Shown here in pieces: positions 7,188 to 15,064 of a stretch of DNA of 64,000 nt. Within the stretch, counting starts at the first letter, position 1; each line of letters begins with the position of its first letter. A program made the translations under genes and the position numbers. The notes below the pieces were generated by a model, which worked only from the letters and a program-made list of their open reading frames with translations, searched no databases and had not been told where the DNA came from. Source of the DNA: Faecalibacterium sp. I3-3-89. Lineage in GTDB: Bacteria > Bacillota > Clostridia > Oscillospirales > Ruminococcaceae. Location of the stretch: contig NZ_CP094468.1 in assembly GCF_023347275.1 (NCBI RefSeq), positions 1,922,001 through 1,986,000 on the forward strand, in the 5' to 3' direction.

Positions 7188-8825
7188 ATGTCTGGAGCAA
7201 CGAATAAAATCACCGCACTTTACTGCCGACTGTCGCAAGAGGACGCACGGCTCGGCGAAAGCCTGTCCATTGAGAACCAGAAGGCTATCCTTCTGGAATA
7301 CGCCAAAAAGAACCACTTCCCGAACCCGGTGTTCTTTGTGGATGATGGCTACTCCGGCACGAACTATGACCGCCCCGGCTTTCAGAGTATGCTGGTCGAG
7401 ATCGAAGCAGGGCGTGTAGGAATCGTTATCACGAAAGACCTGTCCCGACTGGGGCGCAACTCTGCCTTGACGGGTCTGTACACAAACTTTACCTTTCCCC
7501 AGTATAGCGTTCGCTACATTGCCATTAACGACAATTACGACACCATTGACCCGAACAGCGTAAACAACGATTTTGCGGGTATTAAGAACTGGTTCAACGA
7601 GTTTTACGCCCGCGATACCAGCCGCAAGATTCGGGCTGTCCAGAAGGCCAAGGGAGAGCGTGGAGTGCCGCTGACGGTCAATGTTCCGTACGGCTATGTA
7701 AAAGACCCGGAGAACCCGAAGCATTGGCTTGTTGACCCGGAAGCGGCTGCGATTGTGAAGCGCATCTTCTCCATGTGCATGGAGGGACGTGGCCCGACCC
7801 AAATTGCAAACCAACTGTGGGTGGACAATGTTCTGACTCCCACCGCCTACAAGCTGAGCCATGGCCGGAGTACAAACGCACCTGCCCCGGAAGACCCTTA
7901 CCGCTGGGATAAAAGAGCAGTAAGTTTGATTCTGGAACGCCGGGAGTACACTGGCTGCACAGTCAACTTCAAGACCTATACTAACTCTATCTGGGATAAA
8001 AAGAGACATCTGAATCCTGTGGAAAATCAGGCTATCTTCCCGGATACACATGAGCGCATTATTGACGATGATGTGTTTGAAAAGGTTCAGGAGATTCGTA
8101 ACCAGCGTCACCGCATGACTCGGACAGGCAAGAGCAGCATTTTCTCCGGTATGGTCTACTGCGCTGACTGCGGTTCCAAGATGCAATATGGTTCGTCCAA
8201 CAACAGGGACTTCAGTCAAGACTTCTTTGATTGCTCTCTGCACAAGAAGAACGGGAGCAAGTGCAAGGGACACTTCATCCGAGTAAAGGTTCTGGAAGGA
8301 CGTGTACTGAGTCATGTTCAGCGGGTGACGGACTACATTCTCCGTCATGAAGACTACTTCCGCAAGGTCATGGAGGAGCAGCTTCGGGTGGAAAGCACCG
8401 AAAAGCTGACCGTCCTGAAGAAGCAGCTTGCCCGGAATGAGAAGCGGATTGTAGACCTCAAACGGCTGTTCATGAAAATCTACGAGGACAACGCCAATGG
8501 AAAGCTGAGCGATGACCGCTTCGACATGATGAGCCAGAGCTACGATGCCGAACAGAAGCAGCTGGAAGAGGAATCCCTCTCTATCCAACAGGAAATCGAA
8601 GTACAGGAACAGCAAATCGAGAATATTGAAAAATTCGTCCAGAAAGCGCACAAGTACGTTCATATTGAAGAACTCACTCCCTATGCTCTCCGTGAACTGG
8701 TGTCGGCTATCTATGTAGATGCCCCGGATAAGTCCAGCGGAAAGCGGGTGCAGCACATCCATATCAAGTACGACGGGCTGGGGTACATCCCTCTGGATGA
8801 ACTGGAAGCAAAAGAAAAGGCGTGA
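7188..8825 (+). CDS. Large serine recombinase (TnpX family)
   Basis: 545 residues from the ATG at 7188, preceded by a strong AAGGAGG; an in-frame ATG at 7101 overlaps the upstream stop and could also be used. The resolvase domain (1-150) has the catalytic serine in CRLSQED (about residue 16), the SIENQ motif and the arginines of KDLSRLGRN. It is followed by the recombinase domain, a zinc ribbon (CADCGSKM, then CSLHKKNGSKCKG), a long coiled coil (about 400-500) and a short C-terminal domain typical of clostridial TnpX-like proteins. Such enzymes excise and insert elements through a circular intermediate without needing a separate transposase. The reading frame is intact. Confidence 0.9.
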   Translation: MSGATNKITALYCRLSQEDARLGESLSIENQKAILLEYAKKNHFPNPVFFVDDGYSGTNYDRPGFQSMLVEIEAGRVGIVITKDLSRLGRNSALTGLYTNFTFPQYSVRYIAINDNYDTIDPNSVNNDFAGIKNWFNEFYARDTSRKIRAVQKAKGERGVPLTVNVPYGYVKDPENPKHWLVDPEAAAIVKRIFSMCMEGRGPTQIANQLWVDNVLTPTAYKLSHGRSTNAPAPEDPYRWDKRAVSLILERREYTGCTVNFKTYTNSIWDKKRHLNPVENQAIFPDTHERIIDDDVFEKVQEIRNQRHRMTRTGKSSIFSGMVYCADCGSKMQYGSSNNRDFSQDFFDCSLHKKNGSKCKGHFIRVKVLEGRVLSHVQRVTDYILRHEDYFRKVMEEQLRVESTEKLTVLKKQLARNEKRIVDLKRLFMKIYEDNANGKLSDDRFDMMSQSYDAEQKQLEEESLSIQQEIEVQEQQIENIEKFVQKAHKYVHIEELTPYALRELVSAIYVDAPDKSSGKRVQHIHIKYDGLGYIPLDELEAKEKA

Positions 8826-8842
8826 CCGAAGTCACGCCAAAT
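8819..8842 (+). terminator. Hairpin overlapping the recombinase stop codon
   Basis: GGCGTGAC (8819-8826), loop CGAA, GTCACGCC (8831-8838). The TGA stop lies within the stem. Only AAATCTT follows, so it may be a weak terminator or the end structure of the element. Confidence 0.5.
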
Positions 8843-8931
8843 CTTCCCCATTTAGGGAACTTTTGCAAATACTGTTTTATGGGAACTCTGCTCTTGCGGG
8901 GCAGCCCCTTTCAGCAGCTTGCGATTTGGGT

Positions 8932-9219
8932 TCAGACGTTCTCGTTTGCCTTCTGCAGCCAGATGCTGCCGATGTCCAGCGCATTGTACAGGCCGTTCTT
9001 GGTGGTCTGACGGGCCACGCGGGCCTCACGGGGCTTGGATTCATCGGTAGAGAGCAGCTGCAGATGGACCTTGTCTGCCACATCCACGCCGCCCACCGTC
9101 TTGGTGGACTGGATCTGCAGATAAAGCACATACGGGTCGGTCATACAGCCATAATACAGCTCATTGTCCTTGCGGACGAGGGGCTTGCCTTTATAAGTCA
9201 ATTTCGGAGTAAATGGCAT
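8932..9219 (-). CDS. Conserved-looking 95-residue protein, unknown
   Basis: 95 residues; start supported by GGGAGGC 9 bases upstream. Begins MPFTPKLTYKGKPLVR and contains a tyrosine-rich ELYYGCMTDPYVLYLQIQ stretch, then a charged C-terminus. There is no signal peptide or membrane helix. It has its own promoter (TTGCGT, 18 bp, TATACT). I cannot assign a family. It marks the resident chromosome to the right of the recombinase island. Confidence 0.75.
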   Translation of the reverse strand: MPFTPKLTYKGKPLVRKDNELYYGCMTDPYVLYLQIQSTKTVGGVDVADKVHLQLLSTDESKPREARVARQTTKNGLYNALDIGSIWLQKANENV

Positions 9220-9253
9220 CGTGAAAGCCTCCCTATCATATTTGATTCACTTT

Positions 9254-9283
9254 AGTATATCATATTTATAATAGGAAACGCAA
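9254..9283 (-). promoter_or_regulatory. Promoter of the 95-residue gene
   Basis: Minus strand -35 TTGCGT (9283-9278), 18-bp spacer, -10 TATACT (9259-9254). Confidence 0.55.
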
Positions 9284-9321
9284 GGGCAGGCCCCCTGAAT
9301 ATAGGAATTTTTCCTCACGGG

Positions 9322-9350
9322 TTGCACGGGCCGGAGCGGTGCTGTATAAT
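9322..9350 (+). promoter_or_regulatory. Promoter of the SGNH hydrolase gene
   Basis: -35 TTGCAC (9322-9327), 17-bp spacer, consensus -10 TATAAT (9345-9350). The start codon is 37 bases further. Confidence 0.75.
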
Positions 9351-9387
9351 AGGGGTGAAAGCTATCGTTCCGCCACAGGAGGACATT

Positions 9388-10275
9388 ATGGCAGATTATC
9401 AGGAATATCGCCGCCGCATCCTTCACCGGCGCTGGCGCAGGGTGTTCATCACCGCCGCGCTGCTCATCCTTTTGGTGCTTCTGGCCGCTGTGGGCATCCT
9501 CTGGAAGCGTCTCCACCGTGAGCCGTCCCCCAATACCGCCCAGCAAGGTCCCACCATCCTGCAGCAGGAGCTGACCGGCAGCGAGTGGAACACCATCAGC
9601 TACACTCCGGCCCGCCGCCTCAACGTCCAGACCCTCGACAACGGCATGACCGCGATGGATTTCCGCCTTGCAGCCCAGACCGCCAGCCCCGCCGTGGAGC
9701 GGAGCAGCTTTTCGGACGTCAGCTTCTTGGGCGACAGCCTAACGCAGGGGATGCAGCTGTACGACACCGGCCTGCCCAACGCCCATTTCTGCGCCTACAA
9801 GGGCGTCGGCCCCAACGCCGTCGTCAACAACACCACCTGCCGCCGGGCCGACGGCGAAAAGGAGATCCCGATGGAGGCGCTGGCCTCCCAGCAGCCCCGG
9901 GCGCTCTACATCCTGCTGGGCACCAATGTGCTCACCGCCGACAACGACTATTCCAGCTTCCTCACCTACTACCGGCTGATGCTGGACATGATCTCGCAGG
10001 CGCTGCCCAACACGAAGATCTACGTCCAGTCCATCACCCCCGTCCGGCCTGAAGTGAGCCAGAAGTCCCCCGGTCTCTACAAACAGCGCCTGTGTGAGAT
10101 CAACGACGCCCTCTCGGCCATCGCACTGGAAAAGGGCTGCACCTTCCTGAACCTCTGGGAGGCGCTGGCCGACGAGAACGGCGACCTGATCGCCGAATAC
10201 GCCCAGCCGGACGGCTACCATCTGCTGCCCGCTGGGTATGACGCATGGGTGGAGTATCTCTGCACCCACACCTGA
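9388..10275 (+). CDS. Membrane-anchored SGNH/GDSL hydrolase
   Basis: 295 residues from the ATG at 9388 (AGGAGG 6 bases before). A basic N-terminus is followed by one hydrophobic helix (about 17-40), which places the catalytic domain outside. The block I motif FLGDSLTQG carries the nucleophile serine, LLGTN is block III, and DGYH holds the catalytic Asp/His of block V. The family removes acyl groups, commonly from cell-wall polymers or exopolysaccharide. The substrate cannot be told. The gene is monocistronic, with its own promoter and a strong terminator. Confidence 0.85.
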   Translation: MADYQEYRRRILHRRWRRVFITAALLILLVLLAAVGILWKRLHREPSPNTAQQGPTILQQELTGSEWNTISYTPARRLNVQTLDNGMTAMDFRLAAQTASPAVERSSFSDVSFLGDSLTQGMQLYDTGLPNAHFCAYKGVGPNAVVNNTTCRRADGEKEIPMEALASQQPRALYILLGTNVLTADNDYSSFLTYYRLMLDMISQALPNTKIYVQSITPVRPEVSQKSPGLYKQRLCEINDALSAIALEKGCTFLNLWEALADENGDLIAEYAQPDGYHLLPAGYDAWVEYLCTHT

Positions 10276-10299
10276 CCGAACCATAAACATAAATGAGAG

Positions 10300-10366
10300 A
10301 TGCTGCCCCCAGAGCTTTCCGAGGCTTTGCTTTGCCCGGTCTGCTCCGGGGCAGCATATTTTTTTC
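10300..10366 (+). terminator. Terminator of the SGNH hydrolase gene
   Basis: ATGCTGCCCC (10300-10309) pairs with GGGGCAGCAT (10348-10357), followed by ATTTTTTTT. The loop is long and can fold on itself. Confidence 0.8.
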
Positions 10367-10430
10367 GGGGTGTAACTGGGCCGAAAACGCTGCAGGCGAA
10401 GCAATGCAGCCCCCATCGGCTTCAGCAAAA

Positions 10431-10469
10431 AGAAAAGCACCGTACTTCCTGCGAAGTACGGTGCTTTTT

Positions 10470-10470
<1 letters not shown>
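10431..10470. terminator. Bidirectional hairpin terminator beside tRNA-Ala
   Basis: GCACCGTACTTC (10437-10448) pairs with GAAGTACGGTGC (10453-10464). A-rich on the left and T6 on the right make it usable on both strands. On the minus strand it directly follows tRNA-Ala. Confidence 0.8.
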
Positions 10471-10545
<75 letters not shown>

Positions 10546-10578
10546 AGAGCTGGTGTGTCGTCCCTGACGACGTGGTTT

Positions 10579-10607
10579 ATTATACCAGTCAAAAGAGCAG
10601 TTGTCAA
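10579..10607 (-). promoter_or_regulatory. Promoter of tRNA-Ala
   Basis: Minus strand -35 TTGACA (10607-10602), 17-bp spacer, -10 TATAAT (10584-10579). Both boxes match the sigma-A consensus fully. A GTCGTC/GACGAC hairpin lies between it and the tRNA. Confidence 0.85.
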
Positions 10608-10629
10608 CATCTTTTTTTCAAAATCGTGC

Positions 10630-10668
10630 AAAAAAATCCCGCCGGAGCTTTTCAGGCTCCGGCGGGAC
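10630..10668 (-). terminator. Terminator of thiT
   Basis: TCCCGCCGGAGC (10637-10648) pairs with GCTCCGGCGGGA (10656-10667). On the minus strand a T7 run follows. Confidence 0.85.
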
Positions 10669-10685
10669 TCTTATTCCGGTATCAT

Positions 10686-11258
10686 TCAGGCCTTAGCATA
10701 CTGGCGGTCGAAGATCTGGGGGGCCGCCTTGATGAGCAGCACAGCACCCACCACGGTCAGGAGAGTCTCCGGCAGCATATAGCTGGCGTTGTACCCGAGG
10801 CTGTAGGTCCATGCGCTCAGGCCCTCATTCAGGTTGCCCCAGACGAGGACGCCGGACAAAAAGCTGCACATAAAGCGCAGGAAGCCTGCAACAGCCGTAC
10901 CGACGGCCACGCCGACCATCCGGTTCTTGAAGGGGCGGGCAAAGAACTCCGCCGTGCCCAGCGCCATGAACGCCACCAGATAGTCCAGCAGGATCTCGCC
11001 GAGGAAATAGAGGAAGGTGGGCGTCGGGGGTGCCCAGAAGCCCAGAAGCATCTGCAGGCAGCCGTTCACCAGACCGGTGAACAGACCCCACTTGACGCCG
11101 TGGCGGAAGGAGACGAGCACAAAGGGCAGCATACTCAGCAGAGTGACGCTGCCGCCGTTGGGCATGGTGAAAATTTTGATGTTGGACAGCACGGTGCCGA
11201 TGGCGATCATCAGCGCGCACTCCACCAGCACCCGGGTCTTGGAGTAAGATTTCGACAT
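10686..11258 (-). CDS. thiT: ThiT, thiamine-specific S component of an ECF transporter
   Basis: 190 residues from MSKSYSKTRVL, with six predicted membrane segments. The sequence follows the ThiT pattern: an early LVECALMIAIGTVLSNIK helix, then PNGGSVTLLSMLPF, where ThiT proteins bind thiamine. It works with the shared EcfAA'T module, which must be encoded elsewhere. The TPP riboswitch in front confirms the thiamine link independently. An upstream in-frame ATG lies inside the attenuator region and is unlikely to be used. Confidence 0.92.
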   Translation of the reverse strand: MSKSYSKTRVLVECALMIAIGTVLSNIKIFTMPNGGSVTLLSMLPFVLVSFRHGVKWGLFTGLVNGCLQMLLGFWAPPTPTFLYFLGEILLDYLVAFMALGTAEFFARPFKNRMVGVAVGTAVAGFLRFMCSFLSGVLVWGNLNEGLSAWTYSLGYNASYMLPETLLTVVGAVLLIKAAPQIFDRQYAKA

Positions 11259-11292
11259 GAGGATTCCTCTTCTCATAACAATAGTACACAAA

Positions 11293-11324
11293 AACAAAAT
11301 GCGCCTGCTTTTCTGGCAGGCGCA
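11293..11324 (-). terminator. Attenuator between TPP riboswitch and thiT
   Basis: GCGCCTGC (11301-11308) pairs with GCAGGCGC (11316-11323); on the minus strand it is followed by ATTTTGTTTTT. It stands between the aptamer and the start codon, so thiamine pyrophosphate binding probably favours this terminator and switches thiT off. Confidence 0.85.
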
Positions 11325-11349
11325 CGGGCTGTTTGTGAAAATCGGGACC

Positions 11350-11436
11350 TTTCCGCAAACTACCTACGCCGGCATTACCCGGATCAGGTTCAAGGGTCTC
11401 TGCTTACAGCAGATCTCAGCCTCACGGCGCCCCTGT
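11350..11436 (-). promoter_or_regulatory. TPP riboswitch (THI element)
   Basis: Read on the minus strand it starts CAGGGGCGCC, continues GTGAGGCTGAGAT (the conserved CUGAGA core) and ends with ACCTGATCCGGGTAATGCC and GCGTAGG. These are the hallmark blocks of the thiamine pyrophosphate aptamer. It precedes an attenuator and thiT. Confidence 0.97.
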
Positions 11437-11452
11437 TTTCATGTCCGCTTTC

Positions 11453-11480
11453 AGTATAGCCGCTCTGCGTCAAAAGTCAA
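11453..11480 (-). promoter_or_regulatory. Promoter of the thiT riboswitch transcript
   Basis: Minus strand -35 TTGACT (11480-11475), 16-bp spacer, -10 TATACT (11458-11453). The aptamer begins about 17 bases downstream. Confidence 0.75.
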
Positions 11481-11552
11481 GCCCCCGGCAGCATATCGGG
11501 CCAGCCGGACACATATTCTGGAACAAGCACATTTTGGCGGGAGGGAGCAGTC

Positions 11553-11804
11553 ATGAAAGGTGATCCGGAACAGCGGGCGCTGCTGCTGGGAGAGTACATC
11601 GTGGAGCATGGAGCCACCGTGCGGGCGGCGGCGCGGGCCTTCGGATGCAGCAAATCCACCGTCCACAAGGACGTGTCGGTGCGGCTGCGGACGGTAGGGC
11701 CGGAGCTGTTCCGGCAGGTGCAGATGGTGCTGGCCCGGAACAAAGCCGAGCGCCACCTGCGGGGCGGCGCAGCCACCCGGGAGAAGTACCATAAGCCCCG
11801 ATAA
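11553..11804 (+). CDS. spoIIID: SpoIIID, mother-cell sporulation regulator
   Basis: 83 residues with a GGGAGG site. GEYIVEHGATVRAAARAFG.SKSTVHKD covers the helix-turn-helix and matches Bacillus SpoIIID closely in pattern; RHLRGG.AT..KY near the end is the basic C-terminal DNA-binding tail. SpoIIID modulates sigma-E-dependent genes in the mother cell. It is transcribed towards sigG and ends in a strong hairpin terminator. Confidence 0.93.
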   Translation: MKGDPEQRALLLGEYIVEHGATVRAAARAFGCSKSTVHKDVSVRLRTVGPELFRQVQMVLARNKAERHLRGGAATREKYHKPR

Positions 11805-11808
11805 CAAG

Positions 11809-11840
11809 AGCGGCGGTGCACTGTGTACCGCCGCTTTTGT
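11809..11840 (+). terminator. Terminator of spoIIID
   Basis: AGCGGCGGT (11809-11817) pairs with ACCGCCGCT (11827-11835), then TTTTGT. It separates the convergent spoIIID and sigG genes. Confidence 0.8.
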
Positions 11841-12607
11841 CATGTCTGCCGGTGGAACTGCTCCAGTGCCGCCTTTTCCAGACGGCTCACCTGCGCCTGA
11901 CTGATGCCGATCTCCTGCGCCACCTCCATCTGCGTCTTACCCTTGAGATACCGCAGCTCCATGATACGCTTCTCTCGCGGGGTGAGGCCCGCCACGGTCT
12001 GGCGGAACTGCAGCCCGCTGATCCAGCTGTCCTCGCCGTCGGGGTCGCGTACCTGATCGATGACGTAGACGGCATCCCCGCCGTCGGCGTAGACCGGCTC
12101 CTCGAGGCTCAACGGCTCCACCACCGATTCCAGCGCCGCCGACACCTCCCGGCGGGGCAGGCCGGTCTTCTGGGCGATCTCCTCCACGGTCGGCTCACGG
12201 CCCAGCTGCTTTTCCAGCTCCTCGCGGGACTGCATGGCCCGGTAGGCCGTGTCCCGGAGGCTGCGGCTCACCCGCAGGGCGTTGTTGTCCCGCAGGAATC
12301 GCCGTATCTCGCCGATGATCATCGGCACACCGTAGGTGGAGAACCGCACCTGCTGGGCCGGGTCGAAGTTGTCGATGGCCTTGATGAGGCCGATGCACCC
12401 CACCTGAAAGAGGTCGTCCATGTTCTCGCCCCGCTGCGAAAAGCGCTGCACGACGCTGAGCACCAGCCGCAGGTTGCCCTCGATCATGCTTTGACGAGCC
12501 GCCTTGTCCCCTGCCCGCGCCCGGGTGAGCAGGTCGCGCTTCTCCTGCTCGGACAGGATCGGCAGCTCGGCGGTGTTCACACCGCACAGTTCCACCTTGT
12601 TGTACAT
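11840..12607 (-). CDS. sigG: RNA polymerase sigma-G factor (forespore)
   Basis: 255 residues from MYNKVELCGVNT, the characteristic sigma-G N-terminus; the start is supported by GGAGG..GAGAGG upstream. Region 2 contains NLRLVLSVVQRF..RGE..DDLFQVGCIGL, followed by the PMIIGEIRR segment. Region 4 ends GKTQMEVAQEIGISQAQVSRLEKAA. Sigma-G directs late forespore genes and is made under sigma-F/sigma-G control. It lies immediately downstream of sigE, the usual order in spore-formers. Open frame upstream of this ATG shows no homology. Confidence 0.95.
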   Translation of the reverse strand: MYNKVELCGVNTAELPILSEQEKRDLLTRARAGDKAARQSMIEGNLRLVLSVVQRFSQRGENMDDLFQVGCIGLIKAIDNFDPAQQVRFSTYGVPMIIGEIRRFLRDNNALRVSRSLRDTAYRAMQSREELEKQLGREPTVEEIAQKTGLPRREVSAALESVVEPLSLEEPVYADGGDAVYVIDQVRDPDGEDSWISGLQFRQTVAGLTPREKRIMELRYLKGKTQMEVAQEIGISQAQVSRLEKAALEQFHRQT

Positions 12608-12720
12608 CCTCTCTAGCCTCCGGTGTCTTAGTTTCACCGGAAGTATGGCCGCAGGGACGGGGTAACATTCATTCCAAATTTTGTTGGCCTCTATAGCAAG
12701 GCCCGGTCTTTTGTGCAAAA

Positions 12721-12805
12721 TTGCACTTCCAGCAGTCAGCAGAAAGTGACCCGGCTTGCCAATGGCTCCCCCTTTGGGGGAGCTGGCGCAAAGCGCCTGA
12801 GAGGG
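12721..12805 (+). repeat. Repeat family C, copy 1 (between sigG and sigE)
   Basis: GGCTCCCCCTTTGGGGGAGC hairpin followed by TGGCGCAAAGCGCC and GAGAGGGC, abutting the sigE stop codon. The preceding 43 bases (TTCCAGCAGTCAGC..) also match the copy at 23436. On the minus strand the hairpin lies in the sigE-sigG spacer. Confidence 0.7.
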
Positions 12806-13525
12806 CTACTCTCCCAGCTGCTCCCTCAGCTGCCGTATGATGCGCTTTTCCAGTCGGGAGATGTAGCTTTGGCTGATGCCGATGGCATCGGCCACCTCCT
12901 TCTGGGTCCGCTCCACGCCGTCCAGCAGGCCGAAGCGCAGCTCCATGATCTGCCGCTCCCGGGGCGAGAGCTGCTCCACCGAGCGGCGGAGGCTGGCCCG
13001 CTCGGCGTCCTGCTCAAGGCGCTGGCCCACCTGATTTTCCTCGCTGCTCAGCACGTCCGACAGCAGCAGCTCGTTGCCGTCGCCGTCGATGTTCAGCGGC
13101 TCGTCAATGCTGGCCTCCTGCCGACGGTTGGAGCTTTTGCGCAGGTACATCAGGATCTCGTTGCCGATGCAGCGGCTGGCGTAGGTGGCCAGCTTGATGC
13201 TCCGCTCCGGGGTGAAGGTGTTCACGGCCTTGATGAGGCCGATCGTCCCGATGGACACCATATCCTCCGAGGGGACGCCGCTGCCCTCATACTTCTTGGC
13301 AAGGTAGACCACCAGCCGCAGATTGTGGGTGATCAGCGCATCCCGGGCGTCGGGGTCACCGTCGGCCATCCGGGCCAGAAGGGCTTTTTCCTCTTCCGGG
13401 GTCAGGGGCGGGGGCAGCCCCGGCCCGCCGCTGAGGTAGTGCGCGCCGCCCGTCCAGCTGAGTCTGGCCCAAAGGCCCTGCAAAAACTTTACAAATCGTT
13501 GAAACACAGGCAGATTTCCTCCCAT
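12806..13525 (-). CDS. sigE: RNA polymerase sigma-E factor (mother cell), pro-form
   Basis: 239 residues. The N-terminal pro-sequence leads to [17 protein letters not shown], the conserved processing region. Region 2 has [11 protein letters not shown] and [14 protein letters not shown]; region 4 ends [20 protein letters not shown]. Cleavage of the pro-sequence by SpoIIGA activates the factor after asymmetric division. The gene partly overlaps the frame end of spoIIGA (its stop is at 13533) with an 7-base gap, the spoIIGA-sigE operon seen in Bacillus and Clostridia. The start is the ATG at 13525. Confidence 0.95.
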   Translation of the reverse strand: MGGNLPVFQRFVKFLQGLWARLSWTGGAHYLSGGPGLPPPLTPEEEKALLARMADGDPDARDALITHNLRLVVYLAKKYEGSGVPSEDMVSIGTIGLIKAVNTFTPERSIKLATYASRCIGNEILMYLRKSSNRRQEASIDEPLNIDGDGNELLLSDVLSSEENQVGQRLEQDAERASLRRSVEQLSPRERQIMELRFGLLDGVERTQKEVADAIGISQSYISRLEKRIIRQLREQLGE

Positions 13526-13532
13526 CGTATCC

Positions 13533-14375
13533 TCATTTCCCCAACAGCGACGCCATCTCCGCGCTGACGAGGGCCGTCCAGCCGCCCTGCGGGGGCGGCG
13601 TATCGCAGAAGGCCGCATAGATGCCCTCCTGTGCCCTGCCGCCGCAGGAAAGCGCAGCGGGCAGGGCGGGCAGCAGACAGTGGCCCGCAACGGTCTGGCA
13701 GGGCACGAACCGCACGCCCCATTCCGGCCTCGGCTCTTCCCCGCCGCCCGCGAGGCAGCGTTCCAGATAGGTTTGCAGCGCCTCGGGCAGACGCACCGCC
13801 CCCAACCGCACCAACACCACGGCCCGGCCCGAAAGCGGCTCCTGCACGTGGAAGCCGGTGTCGCAGAGGGCTTTCAGCTCCACGCTCTGCCCCGCTACAC
13901 GGAGCCGGGCCTCGAAGCAGGCCGAGCCGCTGCGCCCCAGAAGGCGCATCACCCCCTGCACCCCGCCGCAGACCCCCGCCGTGGACGCCAGCAGCAGCCC
14001 CGGCGACACCGGCAGGTAGAAGCTGAGGTTGTTGCAGGCCGCACCGGGCAGGAGCAGCGCCCCCGTAAGGGTCAGGTTGAGCAGGATGAACCATGCCGTC
14101 AGCCGGGCGGTGTTCCGCACGCCCTGCCAGCCGTAGGCCGCAGCCACGCAGAGGGCGGCAGTCGTACCTTTATAAGTAAGGGCCAGCGGCCACGGCGCGG
14201 TGGGGGCCAAAAGGACCAGCGACGACACCGCCGCCGTCCCCGCGCCGCCCACCAGCCGCAGCGGCGAACAGCACGCCCCGCACAGCAGCCCCGCCGCCAG
14301 CAGGAACGCTGCCCCCACCACGAAATTCACCAAAAGCAGCACGTCCAGATAGATGACCGTCCGCACAAGCCCCAC
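13533..14375 (-). CDS. spoIIGA: SpoIIGA, sigma-E processing aspartic peptidase
   Basis: 280 residues from GTG at 14375 (a second GTG at 14366, giving MRTVIYLD, fits the GAGGGGG site at least as well). The N-terminal half has five or so membrane helices beginning with [12 protein letters not shown], a family signature. The C-terminal half carries the aspartic motif LCDTG followed by a PLSG block. SpoIIGA sits in the septum and, when signalled by SpoIIR, cleaves pro-sigma-E encoded next door. Divergent outside the motifs, as usual for this protein. Confidence 0.9.
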   Translation of the reverse strand: MGLVRTVIYLDVLLLVNFVVGAAFLLAAGLLCGACCSPLRLVGGAGTAAVSSLVLLAPTAPWPLALTYKGTTAALCVAAAYGWQGVRNTARLTAWFILLNLTLTGALLLPGAACNNLSFYLPVSPGLLLASTAGVCGGVQGVMRLLGRSGSACFEARLRVAGQSVELKALCDTGFHVQEPLSGRAVVLVRLGAVRLPEALQTYLERCLAGGGEEPRPEWGVRFVPCQTVAGHCLLPALPAALSCGGRAQEGIYAAFCDTPPPQGGWTALVSAEMASLLGK

Positions 14376-14430
14376 CCCCTCTCTCTATGGTAGCAGAGCG
14401 GGAGGGGGAAAAGAGTCGGGAGGGGGGACA

Positions 14431-14618
14431 AAGCCTCTCCCTTTGGGAGAGGTGTCACCGCAGGTGACGGAGAGGGCAAGCCCATGGCGATAGAGCTGCA
14501 GGCACAGCGATATGCAGCGGCCTTTGTCAGAGCGATAGTACCGCAGCGCGGTCGTGTCGCTGGCAGCGTCCTTGCCCTCTCAGGCGCTTCGCGCCAGCTC
14601 TCCCAAGGGGAGAGCCTT
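14431..14618 (+). repeat. MITE-like repeat family A, left copy
   Basis: 188-bp unit with inverted ends: it opens AAGCCTCTCCCTTTGGGAGAG and closes CTCTCCCAAGGGGAGAGCCTT. Subterminal hairpins are GTCACCGCAGGTGAC near the left end and GGCGCTTCGCGCC near the right. A second, inverted copy lies at 14849-15032 on the other side of tRNA-Asn. No coding capacity. The stretch 14376-14430 before it holds nothing else. Confidence 0.8.
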
Positions 14619-14667
14619 ACAGGAGCACTACAAAACCAATAAGTGTGCAAAAAATCACAAAAACCCC

Positions 14668-14696
14668 TTGCAAACTTTCCCGAGATGCGGTATAAT
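14668..14696 (+). promoter_or_regulatory. Promoter of tRNA-Asn
   Basis: -35 TTGCAA (14668-14673), 17-bp spacer, -10 TATAAT (14691-14696). The tRNA starts 37 bases downstream. Confidence 0.85.
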
Positions 14697-14732
14697 ACTT
14701 CTCGCGGCAAGGCCGCAGAGAAATGAATATCT

Positions 14733-14806
14733 GCCTCTTTAGCTCAGTCGGTTAGAGCACCTGACTGTTAATCAGGGTGTCGCCTGTTCGAGTCAGGCAA
14801 GAGGCG
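14733..14806 (+). tRNA. tRNA-Asn (anticodon GTT)
   Basis: 74 bases. Acceptor GCCTCTT pairs with AAGAGGC, D arm GCTC/GAGC, anticodon stem CCTGA/TCAGG with loop CTGTTAA (anticodon GTT), variable GTGTC, T arm GCCTG TTCGAGT CAGGC. Discriminator G. CCA is not encoded. A terminator follows at once. Confidence 0.95.
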
Positions 14807-14811
14807 CTTTT

Positions 14812-14841
14812 GCGGCGGGGAGCTTTCCCCGCCGCTTTTTG
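14812..14841 (+). terminator. Terminator of tRNA-Asn
   Basis: GCGGCGGGG (14812-14820) pairs with CCCCGCCGC (14827-14835), then TTTTTGTTTT. Confidence 0.85.
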
Positions 14842-14848
14842 TTTTCAA

Positions 14849-15032
14849 AGGCTCTCCCTTTGGGAGAGCTGGCGCGAAGCGCCTGAGAGGGCAAGGACGC
14901 TCACAGCGAAACTGCTGCGCGGCGATAACATCCCTCTGACAAAGAGCCTGCCTATCGCTATGTATGCGGCTCTATCGCCACGGGCTTGCCCTCTCCGTCA
15001 CCTGCGGTGACACCTCTCCCAGAGGGAGAGGC
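14849..15032 (-). repeat. MITE-like repeat family A, right copy (inverted)
   Basis: The reverse complement starts AAAGCCTCTCCCTCTGGGAG, has the same GTCACCGCAGGTGACGGAGAGGGCAAGCCC block as the left copy, and ends CTCTCCCAAAGGGAGAGCC. The ends are nearly identical to the left copy. The middle 60-70 bp are diverged. The two copies form an inverted pair around tRNA-Asn. Confidence 0.8.
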
Positions 15033-15064
15033 TTTGCGAAACCGGTAGATTTCGTCCCTCTCGT

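Larger units (their letters stand above)
5117..8838 (+). mobile_element. Putative serine-recombinase mobile island (boundaries approximate)
   Basis: Between the intact promoter of the desulfurase gene (left, 5105) and the 95-residue housekeeping-looking gene (right) lies a segment with lower G+C genes, hairpin-rich non-coding DNA, a TnpW-like gene and a TnpX-like recombinase at its right end. The recombinase gene ends almost at the presumed right edge, as in many small elements of this type. I could not find a convincing direct repeat at the ends; only AAAGTTCC occurs, inverted, near both. Confidence 0.45.

Noticed and set aside
5085..8880. AAAGTTCC near both edges as terminal repeats of the recombinase island
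   Set aside because: Eight bases at unequal distances and in inverted orientation are too weak, and serine recombinases of this type do not need terminal inverted repeats.
14431..15032. A CRISPR-like array from the repeated palindromes
   Set aside because: Only two units in inverted orientation exist, with no regular spacers and no cas genes in the window.
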